Positions 56,749-64,000 of a DNA stretch of 64,000 bases are shown here, one piece after another. Both the position numbers and the translations under genes were made by a program. This DNA comes from Methylopila jiangsuensis (lineage in GTDB: Bacteria > Pseudomonadota > Alphaproteobacteria > Rhizobiales > Methylopilaceae), in NCBI RefSeq assembly GCF_027922305.1, contig NZ_BSFK01000005.1, positions 186,001 to 250,000 on the forward strand, written 5' to 3'. How positions within the stretch are numbered: the first letter of the stretch is position 1; each line of letters starts with the position of its first letter. The notes below the pieces were generated by a model. It was not told the DNA's origin and made no database searches. It saw only the letters and a program-made list of their open reading frames with translations.

Positions 56749-57060
56749 CGCGCCGTTCGATTCGTAAACATCACTAAATCTCTAAAATTTGAGAGGAGTC
56801 GTCCGGCCGCAGGCGCGCCTTTGGCCGCTGCGCGCCTGTAATTTGTGCTCTGGATGCCACAGCGGGACCCAAAGGCCGCTCTCGGAACCGTCACAAACGC
56901 GTTCACGCTTGCGCGCCGTTTCGCCGCGAATATGGTCGAACTGCGACATCGAGGGGGCGCCTTGATGCTTCGTCTCGCCGATCAGGCGAGCGCTTCGAAC
57001 CAGACCGCGCCGGTCGGCGCAGTTGTTCTGAAGTTTAACTTTTGGGGTTGGAGAAACGTT
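56749..57060. other. 312-base gap: porin promoter and leader region
   Basis: No gene is seen. It begins with an AT-rich stretch (56756-56795, with TAAAAT at 56783-56788) likely to hold a promoter. It continues through a 9-bp perfect hairpin at 56810-56838 (CAGGCGCGC / GCGCGCCTG). It ends with the porin ribosome site GGAG eight bases before 57061. A long structured leader is plausible for a highly expressed outer-membrane protein. Confidence 0.5.
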
Positions 57061-58386
57061 ATGAAATTGGTCAAGAGCCTGGCGCTCGGCTCCGCCGCCG
57101 CCTTCATCGGAATGACCGGCGCGCAGGCGGCCGATCTTCCGGGCGCTGAACCCGTCGAATACGTGAAGGTCTGCGACGCTTACGGCGCCGGCTTCTTCTA
57201 CATTCCGGGTTCGGACACCTGCCTGAACATCGGCGGCTTCGTCCGCTTCGAAGCGTCGGTGGCCGAGTCCTTCGACGGCACCGACGGCGATCGCTTCAAG
57301 GACGACAACAACTCGTTCGGCACCCGCACCCGCGCCCGTCTGTGGTTCGATGCGCGCACCGAGACCGAGTACGGCACCCTGCGCACCTACATCCGCCTGC
57401 AGTTCCAGCGTGAGTCGGGCGGCTCGGGCGGCTTCGCCTCCACCAACCCCGACGCCACGGGCGACGACCAGCTGTTCGACAAGGCGTTCATCCAGTTCGC
57501 CGGCCTGACCGCCGGTGTCACGGACTCCTTCTGGGACTTCAAGCCCTACGCCACCTTCTACAACCCCTTCGTGTCCGACCGCACCCTGCCGCTGGTCGCC
57601 TACACGCTGGAGCCGGTGAAGGGCTTCTCCGCCAGCATCGCGCTGGAAGACAGCACCCAGCGTCGCCGCACCGCGAACGACGCCCTCAACCTCGATCCGG
57701 CCCTCGGCAACATCAACACCAACAGCCCGAACTTCTACGGCAAGAACGAGCTGCCCGACCTGGTCGCCAACCTGCGCGTGAAGCAGGGTTGGGGTGAGGT
57801 TCAGCTCTCCGGCTTCCTGCGCCAGCTCTCCGCCAACGAAGACCGCTTCGGCGGCGGCGTGGACGACGAGCTCGGCTGGGGCGTGCTCGGCGGCGCCAAG
57901 ATCAACCTCGACTCGATCGCCAAGGGCGACTACGTGTGGGGTAGCGCGGCTTACGCCGAGGGCGGCCTGTCCTACGTGGGCCTCACCGACCAGAACTTCG
58001 GCATCGGCGGCACCGGCCGCATCTACGAGCTGAACCAGCGCAACGACTTCAACGTCGTCAACGGCAAGATCGAAGTGTCGAAGGCGTCCGCCTTCAACCT
58101 CGGCCTGCTGCACTATTGGTCGCCCAAGTGGCGTTCGGCTCTGCAGGGCTCCTACATCAACGTCGACTACGACGGCCGCTTCAACTCCAGCCGTGATTGG
58201 GACGCCTTCACCGTGGGCGGCAACATCATCTGGTCGCCGGTCAAGAAGCTCGACATCGGTCTCGAAGTCGTCTACGCGAACACCGATTACGGCAACAACG
58301 TCGACGTCTCCAGCGCCACTGGCCGCCAGAAGCCCAAGAAGGACGACGCCTTCACCGGTCGCTTCCGCATCCAGCGCGACTTCTGA
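57061..58386 (+). CDS. Alphaproteobacterial general porin (Porin_2 family)
   Basis: A 441-residue outer-membrane beta-barrel. It has the signal peptide MKLVKSLALGSAAAFIGMTGAQA, then the family start ADLPGAEPVEYVKVCDAYGAGFFYIPGSDTCL with two cysteines that may bridge, and NIGGFVRFE. It ends in phenylalanine (RIQRDF), the barrel-assembly signal. Codons are strongly biased to C-ending forms, as in highly expressed genes. A strong terminator follows. Confidence 0.93.
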   Translation: MKLVKSLALGSAAAFIGMTGAQAADLPGAEPVEYVKVCDAYGAGFFYIPGSDTCLNIGGFVRFEASVAESFDGTDGDRFKDDNNSFGTRTRARLWFDARTETEYGTLRTYIRLQFQRESGGSGGFASTNPDATGDDQLFDKAFIQFAGLTAGVTDSFWDFKPYATFYNPFVSDRTLPLVAYTLEPVKGFSASIALEDSTQRRRTANDALNLDPALGNINTNSPNFYGKNELPDLVANLRVKQGWGEVQLSGFLRQLSANEDRFGGGVDDELGWGVLGGAKINLDSIAKGDYVWGSAAYAEGGLSYVGLTDQNFGIGGTGRIYELNQRNDFNVVNGKIEVSKASAFNLGLLHYWSPKWRSALQGSYINVDYDGRFNSSRDWDAFTVGGNIIWSPVKKLDIGLEVVYANTDYGNNVDVSSATGRQKPKKDDAFTGRFRIQRDF

Positions 58387-58713
58387 TCTCAACGTTTCCT
58401 CGGAAACGTGACGGACGGCCCCGGCGGTTTCGCCGGGGCCGTTTTCGTTTGCTCCGCGTCGGCGCGGGCCTGCGCGCATCGCTGGATGCGTCCAAGCAAA
58501 ATTAAGTTTAGTCCAATTGTAAAATCGGATTTGAGCGCCGCGGAGCCTTACGGACTTGGCGCGGCGATTGCGAAACGCTGTCGCAGCCCATCTTCCGTCT
58601 TGTGTTCGGATACGTTTTTCGCGACTCTGCTTCACACATTCGTGAGCGTGGGGCGGTTCGCCAGCGCGAGCGGTGCGGCCGGCGCCTTCGCGTCAGGGCC
58701 GTGATCGGGGATT
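58387..58713. other. 327-base gap between the two porin genes
   Basis: It holds the porin terminator in its first 60 bases. After that there is an AT-rich block (about 58496-58530) that probably carries the promoter of the OprB-like gene; I could not fix -35/-10 elements. No convincing small gene is seen. Confidence 0.5.
58415..58445 (+). terminator. Rho-independent terminator of the porin gene
   Basis: A 12-bp stem (ACGGCCCCGGCG / CGCCGGGGCCGT) with loop GTTT is followed by T-rich sequence. A smaller 8-bp hairpin (ACGTTTCC / GGAAACGT) precedes it at 58392-58409. Confidence 0.88.
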
Positions 58714-60105
58714 ATGGAAATGAGCCGACTGAACGTCGTTCGCGCCGCCTTGACGCTGTCCTGCGCGGCCGCAGCTCTGGGCTGCGCCGCGTGCTTCTCG
58801 CCCGGTCACGCCGCGGATGTGTCCGGCGGCGGCGAACCGGGCGGTTTCTGGGCGGATCTCGCCGCGCGCGAGCGGCTGACTGGCGACTGGGGCGGGGCGC
58901 GCACGCGCCTGGAGGACGCCGGCGTGACGCTTGAGGCGAGCTTCACCGGCGACGCCACCCGCAACGTGTCGGGCGGCCTGAGCCGGGGCGGCGGCTTCAC
59001 CGGCCTGTTCCAGGCCTCGCTGATCTTCGACCTCGAGAAGATCGCCGGCTGGACCGGCGGCGAAATCCACGCCGGCGGCTACGTCATCACCGGCCACGGC
59101 CTGTCCACCTACCGGGTCGGCAACCTGCTGGCGGTGTCGGGGATCGAGGCCGACAACCTCACCCGTCTCGGCGAGGTCTATTTCAAGCAGACGCTGATGG
59201 ACGGCCGGTTCGCCTTCAAGATCGGCCAGATCGCGGCCGACGCGGATTTCGTCACCAGCGACGCCGCCGGCCTGTTCGTGAACTCCGCCTTCGGCTGGCC
59301 GGGCCTGAACGGAGTCGATCTTCCGGGCGGCGGACCGGCCTATCCGGTGCCGGCGCTGGGCGTCCACGCCGCCTACACGATCAACGACCAGTGGTCGGTG
59401 CAGGCCGGCGTCTACAGCGGCGATCCTCTGGACGACGACGGCAAGAACAACGGCGGCGTCACCTTCACGCTGGACCGGGGCGTGTTCGCCATCGCCGAAG
59501 CGGCCTACTCCACCGAGGCGGCGTTCGGCCTGCCGGGCGTGATCAAGGTTGGCGGCTGGTACAACTCCAACGATTTCGACGACCTGCGCTTCGCCAGGAA
59601 CGGCCTGCCGCTGTCCGATCCCGGCGCGAACGACCCGCGCTCCCATGACGGCTCCTACGCGCTCTACGGCCTGATTGACCAGACGGTGTGGAAGGAAGGC
59701 GGGGAGGGCGCGCGCAGCCTGTCGCTGTTCGCCCGCGCGGTCGTGGCGCCGCAGTCGAACCGCAACCTGATCGACTATTACTTCGACGCCGGATTCAACG
59801 TGAAGGCGCCGTTCGAGAGCCGGCCGGACGACCTGTTCGGCGTCGCCGTGGCCTACGCCCACATCAGCGACCGGGCGCGAGAGGCGGACCGCGACGCCGT
59901 TCGGCTCGGAAGTCCGACCCCGACGCGCTCGTCGGAGATCGCCATCGAGGCGTCCTATCAGGCGGCGGTGGCGGGCTGGCTCAAGGTGCAGCCGTTCGCG
60001 CAATACATCGTGCGGCCGGGCGGCGGCGATCCGGACCCGCGCCGCGGCGACCGCCGCATCAAGGACGCCACGGTGCTCGGCCTGCGCACCCAGGTGACGT
60101 TCTGA
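58714..60105 (+). CDS. OprB-family carbohydrate-selective porin
   Basis: A 463-residue outer-membrane protein. After a signal peptide (cleavage near SPGHAAD) it has the OprB start RERLTGDWGGARTRLEDAGVTLEASFTGDATRN and a beta-rich barrel. It ends in phenylalanine (LRTQVTF). OprB proteins take up sugars such as glucose. GGGG lies three bases before the first ATG; a second ATG at 58720 has better spacing. A family A repeat follows the stop. Confidence 0.9.
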   Translation: MEMSRLNVVRAALTLSCAAAALGCAACFSPGHAADVSGGGEPGGFWADLAARERLTGDWGGARTRLEDAGVTLEASFTGDATRNVSGGLSRGGGFTGLFQASLIFDLEKIAGWTGGEIHAGGYVITGHGLSTYRVGNLLAVSGIEADNLTRLGEVYFKQTLMDGRFAFKIGQIAADADFVTSDAAGLFVNSAFGWPGLNGVDLPGGGPAYPVPALGVHAAYTINDQWSVQAGVYSGDPLDDDGKNNGGVTFTLDRGVFAIAEAAYSTEAAFGLPGVIKVGGWYNSNDFDDLRFARNGLPLSDPGANDPRSHDGSYALYGLIDQTVWKEGGEGARSLSLFARAVVAPQSNRNLIDYYFDAGFNVKAPFESRPDDLFGVAVAYAHISDRAREADRDAVRLGSPTPTRSSEIAIEASYQAAVAGWLKVQPFAQYIVRPGGGDPDPRRGDRRIKDATVLGLRTQVTF

Positions 60106-60119
60106 CGGCTTGCGAGAAC

Positions 60120-60210
60120 CGTCATGCCCGAGCTTGCCTCGGGCAGCCCCGATTTCCGGCGTCTCCGCGCTCTCTCTGCGTCAAATCGCGGATGACCGCG
60201 CGGTCATGAC
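60120..60210. repeat. Palindromic intergenic repeat, family A, copy 4 (diverged)
   Basis: It starts with the family words GTCATGCCCGAGCTTG and CTCGGGCA and ends with GCGGTCATGAC; the right half has drifted. It lies between the converging ends of the OprB gene and the alpha/beta hydrolase gene. Confidence 0.7.
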
Positions 60211-60248
60211 CCAGGGGCTTCGACAGCTTCAAGACAGGATGTGACGGA

Positions 60249-61133
60249 TCAGGCGCCGGCCTGATCCAGGAAGCGGCGGATCGCCTCCAGCGTCGGGCGG
60301 TCCGCAAGCTGGGGCGCGTGGCCCTGCCCCGGGGTTTCGAACGCCGTCATGTCCGGCCGCCGCGCCCGCATGGCGGCGAACGTGTCCCGGCTCAGGATGT
60401 CGGAGGTCGCGCCGCGCACCGTCATCAGCGGCGTCTTCGCCAGCGCGTCGAACAGCGGCCACAGCGCCGGCATGGGTTTCGTGAGGTCGAGCGCGGCGAA
60501 GGTCGCGACCAGCGCCGGGTCGCTCTGCGGTCGCAGGCCGTCCGGCGTCTCGCGCCATGTGCGCCGCGCCACGCGCTCGAAATCGGCCTGCCCCAGCGCC
60601 GGGAAGCCCGGCCCCATGAGCGCCGCGACGCGCTCCGCCGCATCGGCCCAGTTCGTCGGCGGCGCGACGTCGGCGGAGAGGTAGTCGCGGATCCGCGCAA
60701 GGCCCGCCGCCTCCACCACCGGGCCCACGTCGTTCAGCACCACGGCCGCGAGCGCATCCGGTTTCATCGCGGCCAGCATCATGGCCTGAAGCCCGCCGCG
60801 CGAGGTTCCGACCACCGCGACGCGGGTGAGATCGAGGGCTGCGAGCGTGGCGAAAACGTCGCCGGTCTCCACCGCCACGTCGTAGCGCTTCGGATCGGGG
60901 TCGCGGTCGGAGGCGCCGCGGCCGCGGGCGGAGAGCGCGATCACGCGCCGGTTTCCGCCTTGGGGCGAGGCGAGAAACTCAGCCAGTTCCGTGAAATCGT
61001 CGAGCGGCCGGGACAGGCCGGGCAGGCACAGCGCCGCCGCGCCGGACGGGCGTTCCGGACGCCAGTCGCGGGCGTGCAGCGCGAGCCCGTCCGCGACCGC
61101 GATCCTATGATCCACAATCGCGGGCGGGCTCAT
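60249..61133 (-). CDS. Alpha/beta-fold hydrolase
   Basis: A 294-residue cytosolic hydrolase. The nucleophile Ser is in VVGTSRGGLQAMM, the oxyanion region in LCLPGLSRPLDDF, an acid in the strand after LFDALAKTPLMTVRG, and the catalytic His in GQGHAPQLAD. Esterase, lactonase or dehalogenase activity are all possible. It starts 11 bases after the transglycosylase stop and is co-transcribed with it. Confidence 0.85.
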   Translation of the reverse strand: MSPPAIVDHRIAVADGLALHARDWRPERPSGAAALCLPGLSRPLDDFTELAEFLASPQGGNRRVIALSARGRGASDRDPDPKRYDVAVETGDVFATLAALDLTRVAVVGTSRGGLQAMMLAAMKPDALAAVVLNDVGPVVEAAGLARIRDYLSADVAPPTNWADAAERVAALMGPGFPALGQADFERVARRTWRETPDGLRPQSDPALVATFAALDLTKPMPALWPLFDALAKTPLMTVRGATSDILSRDTFAAMRARRPDMTAFETPGQGHAPQLADRPTLEAIRRFLDQAGA

Positions 61134-61144
61134 GGCGGCGTGTC

Positions 61145-63226
61145 CTATTGGGGCCCGCGCACCATGTCGCGCTCGATCAGCAGGGCGGTGCTGCGGCCGC
61201 TGAGGCGGGTGCGGTAGACCTGCGTGTTCTCCATCACCCGCTGAACGTAGTTGCGGGTTTCGGTGAAGGGAATGCGCTCCACCCAGTCCACCGGGTCGGC
61301 GTCCTTGCGCGGGTCGCCATAGCGCTGCACCCACTGCACCACGCGGCTGGAGCCGGCGTTGTAGGCGGCGAACACCATGATGTAGGAGCCGTTGAAGTCG
61401 CGGGCCAGCTCGCCGAGATGCGCCGCGCCGAGCTGGGCGTTGAAGGCGGGGTCGCTGGTCAGGCGCTTCGCGTCGAACGACACGCCGGCGTTCTTCGCGG
61501 TGCGGGCGGCCGTGGTCGGCAGCAGCTGCAGCAGGCCGCGGGCGTTGGCGTGGCTCACCGCCTGCGGGTTGAAGGCGCTCTCCTGCCGGGCGATGGCGTG
61601 CACCACCGGCGTCTCGATCGCCGGGCCGACCGGCTTGAACGAGGGGATGCCGCCGGTGGGATAGGCGAGGGCGTCCACCGGATAGCCATTGTTCAGGCCC
61701 GCCTTGCCCACCACCAGCGTGGCGCGGGGGTCCTTGTTGCGCTGGGTCAGGCCGCCGAGCAGGGACAGCTCGCCCGCGCTGCGCAGGTCGTCGGCGAGGC
61801 CGGCGGCGAGCTGCAGCGCCAGCTCCTTTTCGCCCACGCGATAGAGCAGGTCGATGGCGCGCACGGAGGCGCGGGAGGCGAAGGCGGCGCGGTCCGCGGA
61901 GCTCGGCTGGGGCAGGGGGCGGATCGGCATGTCCGGCAGCTTCAGCCGCGCGCGGGCCACCTGCCCGTAGTAGCTCGTCACATGGCGGGCGGCGCGGCTG
62001 TAGGCGGCCTGGGCGCCGGAGGAATCCCCGAGCTGCTCCAGCGCCCGGCCCTGCCAGTAGAGCGCGCGGGACAGCGTGCCCGGCACGGTCGCCTGGGTCT
62101 GCACATTGGTGAAGTGCCGGAGCGCGCTGCGGCCGTCGCCCAGCGCCCGGAGCGCGATGAAGCCGGCCAGCATCTCGGATTCGATCCGGTCGGTGGCGGA
62201 TTTGGCCTCGGTGCGGCGGATGACGGCGTAGGCGCCCCTGGCGTCGCCCAGATCGAGCAGGTCGCGGGCGATGACGCGCCGCTCCACCGACCAGGCGTCC
62301 GGATCGGCGATGTCGCCCGCCGACGCCTTGGCCAGCGCCGCGGCGGCCTCGCGCGGCTTGTCCTGGCGGCGGTTGAACTTGGCGACGGCGTAGAGATAGC
62401 CGGGGTCGGACCGGAGCCCCGCCGGCACGGCGGCGAGCGCCTGCGCGGCGTTGGGCGCCTTGCGCCCGACCGCGGTGATGGCGCGGCCCACAAGAGCGTA
62501 GCTGCCGCCGGCTTTGGTCGCCGCCCGCTGGCCGGCGTCGATGTTGTCGTTGAGGAACTGGCGCTCGGCGCGGGCGCGGTGGTCGGCGCTCGTGAGCACG
62601 CCGCCGACGCGGGACAGCGCCTGCTGCTCCACCGTCATGTCGAGATCGCTGTTGCGCCAGGCGTCGCGGATCAGGGCGGCGCCGGCGTCGCGCTGGCCGG
62701 CCGCCATCAGCGCGCGGCCGAGCGCGAGCTTGCCCTCGGCGCGCTTCGGCTTGCCGTTGGCGGCGAAGAAGCCGCGCACCGTGGCGGGGTCCACGTTCTC
62801 CAGCCACAGCGCCTCTTCAGCGCGGCGGCGCACCATGTCGCGGGTCGGCCAGTCGCGGTGGGCGCGCAGGAACCCGTCGAGCTTGGCGAAGCCGATCTGG
62901 CGGGAGGCGTAGCGCACCGACAGCCAGTCGATCAGCGCGAGCGCGCCGGGATCGCGCAGGCTGGCGCGGGCGGCCATGGCGCCGCCGAGATCGCCGCGCT
63001 GGAAGGCGGAGACGGCGGCCTTCACCGCGGCGACGTCGCTCGACTGGATGCTCGGGGAGGGCGCGATCCGGGAGGCGGGCGAGATCGCGCCCGTGGTCGG
63101 CGGATCGTAGGCGACCACCAGCTCCTGCGCGGCGGTTTCGCCCGCGTCTTCGGCGAGCGCGCCGCCCGAGGCGATCATGAGGCTTGCGGCGGCGACGCCG
63201 CGAAGAAGGACGCTGAACGCTTGCAT
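61145..63226 (-). CDS. Soluble lytic murein transglycosylase (Slt70-like)
   Basis: A 693-residue periplasmic enzyme that cleaves peptidoglycan with formation of 1,6-anhydromuramic acid. Signal peptide [25 protein letters not shown], then a long alpha-superhelical region of TPR-like helices (residues about 60-480), and a C-terminal SLT catalytic domain. Its glutamate is in [15 protein letters not shown]; the domain continues [21 protein letters not shown], and [14 protein letters not shown]. The ATG at 63226 gives the signal peptide; longer upstream reading does not. Divergent from dapA across 268 bases. Confidence 0.94.
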   Translation of the reverse strand: MQAFSVLLRGVAAASLMIASGGALAEDAGETAAQELVVAYDPPTTGAISPASRIAPSPSIQSSDVAAVKAAVSAFQRGDLGGAMAARASLRDPGALALIDWLSVRYASRQIGFAKLDGFLRAHRDWPTRDMVRRRAEEALWLENVDPATVRGFFAANGKPKRAEGKLALGRALMAAGQRDAGAALIRDAWRNSDLDMTVEQQALSRVGGVLTSADHRARAERQFLNDNIDAGQRAATKAGGSYALVGRAITAVGRKAPNAAQALAAVPAGLRSDPGYLYAVAKFNRRQDKPREAAAALAKASAGDIADPDAWSVERRVIARDLLDLGDARGAYAVIRRTEAKSATDRIESEMLAGFIALRALGDGRSALRHFTNVQTQATVPGTLSRALYWQGRALEQLGDSSGAQAAYSRAARHVTSYYGQVARARLKLPDMPIRPLPQPSSADRAAFASRASVRAIDLLYRVGEKELALQLAAGLADDLRSAGELSLLGGLTQRNKDPRATLVVGKAGLNNGYPVDALAYPTGGIPSFKPVGPAIETPVVHAIARQESAFNPQAVSHANARGLLQLLPTTAARTAKNAGVSFDAKRLTSDPAFNAQLGAAHLGELARDFNGSYIMVFAAYNAGSSRVVQWVQRYGDPRKDADPVDWVERIPFTETRNYVQRVMENTQVYRTRLSGRSTALLIERDMVRGPQ

Positions 63227-63494
63227 CTGGCTTTCGACTTCGGCTGGAAGGCTTCCGGAACCGGAAGCGGCGTTGGGCGATCGCCTCAGTTTCGCCGTGT
63301 CGGCTTTACGAAACGCTAACCGAGCCCGCCGCGCCACTGTTTCGAGCTTCTCCAGAAGAACACGTTCGCGCGGGCTTTTCGTGAGGCTCGCGCCCGTTTA
63401 TCAAGAGCGCCCTGTTCCAATCCCGCGAGCGGCGGTCCGCCGTCTCGCTCCCGCTCTGGCGGGCACGATCTCCGCATCGGGAGCCGACGTCGAA

Positions 63495-64000
63495 ATGGCC
63501 GCTCACACCCTGTTCCGGGGCTCCATCCCCGCGCTCGTCACCCCCATGACCGCCGACGGCGGGCTGGACGAAGGCGCGTTCCGCGCGCTGGTCGACTGGC
63601 AGATCGCCGAAGGCACCCACGGCCTCGTGCCGGTGGGCACCACCGGCGAGAGCCCGACGCTGACCCATGACGAGCACAACAGGGTGGTGGAGTGGTGCGT
63701 GCAGGAGGCCCGCGGCCGCGTGCCCGTGATCGCCGGCGCCGGCTCCAACTCCACGGCGGAAGCGGTGGCGCTCGCCCGTCACGCGGAGAAGGTGGGCGCG
63801 GACGGCCTGCTCGTGGTCACGCCCTATTACAACAAGCCGACCCAGGAAGGGCTTTACGCCCACTTCCGCGCCATCGCCGAGGCGGTGGGGCTGCCGATCC
63901 TGATCTACAACATCCCCGGCCGCTCGGTGGTGGACATGACCGTCGACACCATGGCCCGGCTCTATGAACTGGAGAACATCGTCGGCGTGAAGGACGCCAC
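63495..64000 (+). CDS. dapA: 4-hydroxy-tetrahydrodipicolinate synthase (5' part)
   Basis: First 168 codons of the lysine/diaminopimelate pathway aldolase; the gene runs off the right edge. [12 protein letters not shown] and [17 protein letters not shown] (catalytic Thr) are present, then Tyr138 in LIYNIPGR and the Schiff-base Lys166 in VGVKDA, offset by five from Tyr133/Lys161 of E. coli DapA. The ATG at 63495 gives the usual N-terminus. It supplies meso-diaminopimelate for the cell wall, next to a cell-wall hydrolase. Confidence 0.95.
   Translation, partial: MAAHTLFRGSIPALVTPMTADGGLDEGAFRALVDWQIAEGTHGLVPVGTTGESPTLTHDEHNRVVEWCVQEARGRVPVIAGAGSNSTAEAVALARHAEKVGADGLLVVTPYYNKPTQEGLYAHFRAIAEAVGLPILIYNIPGRSVVDMTVDTMARLYELENIVGVKDA

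Noticed and set aside
58408-58704. 98-codon frame between the two porin genes
   Set aside because: It starts inside the porin terminator stem and has no ribosome site or family features.

Overview
The window is high-GC, tightly packed DNA from an alphaproteobacterium, most likely a methylotrophic member of the Hyphomicrobiales. The evidence is a methylamine dehydrogenase (mau) operon, an aerobic-type cobalamin pathway, a CbbR-type regulator beside fructose-bisphosphatase and phosphoribulokinase, an alphaproteobacterial porin, and GC-rich palindromic intergenic repeats. Genus-level placement is inference. No plasmid, phage or transposase gene was seen; the region reads as chromosome.

Layout. 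1-6.3 kb: mau operon on the minus strand in the order mauF-B-E-D-A-C-J-G, with mauG cut by the left edge; a good sigma70-like promoter and two dyads lie upstream of mauF. 6.5-13.2 kb: purine catabolism, with uricase and a fused OHCU decarboxylase/HIU hydrolase on the minus strand, diverging from a two-gene xanthine-dehydrogenase-type enzyme and guanine deaminase. 13.2-16.2 kb: fbp-prkB diverging from a LysR regulator. 16.3-25.1 kb: mixed housekeeping genes (TctC binding protein, DinB, GST, katA/oxyR divergent pair, ndk, TerC, a YqjD-like protein, and an amidase with a small overlapping partner). 25.4-48.6 kb: a large cobalamin locus built of several blocks: cobG-H-I-J (+), cobK-L-M (-), cobA-B (+), cobD-cbiB (+), and a long minus-strand operon cbtB-cbtA-cobU-cobW-cobN-cobO-cobQ headed by a cobalamin riboswitch. 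An all-repeat RTX protein and a PepSY protein sit inside this locus. 48.7-64 kb: an aminotransferase, an RND efflux pair, an ABC exporter, two porins, an alpha/beta hydrolase, a soluble lytic transglycosylase, and the 5' part of dapA.

How the genes work together. The mau genes make periplasmic methylamine dehydrogenase (MauA/MauB), its electron acceptor amicyanin (MauC), and the proteins that mature the tryptophan tryptophylquinone cofactor (MauD, E, F, G). The purine genes together would convert guanine or hypoxanthine through xanthine and urate to allantoin. The cobalamin locus carries cobalt uptake (CbtAB), most of the corrin ring pathway, the large chelatase subunit and late steps. cobF, cobS/cobT (chelatase), cobV and the lower-ligand activation gene are not in the window.

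The most unusual feature is a family of about 96-bp palindromic repeats (18.6, 25.2, 43.3, 45.8 and 60.1 kb). One copy lies in frame inside cobN as a 32-codon insert. A second, unrelated palindromic repeat supplies the last ~42 codons of the same gene. Other points of interest are a CbiG-like/CobJ fusion, an Fe-S/molybdopterin subunit fusion, and promoter dyads placed where a LysR activator of the mau operon would bind.
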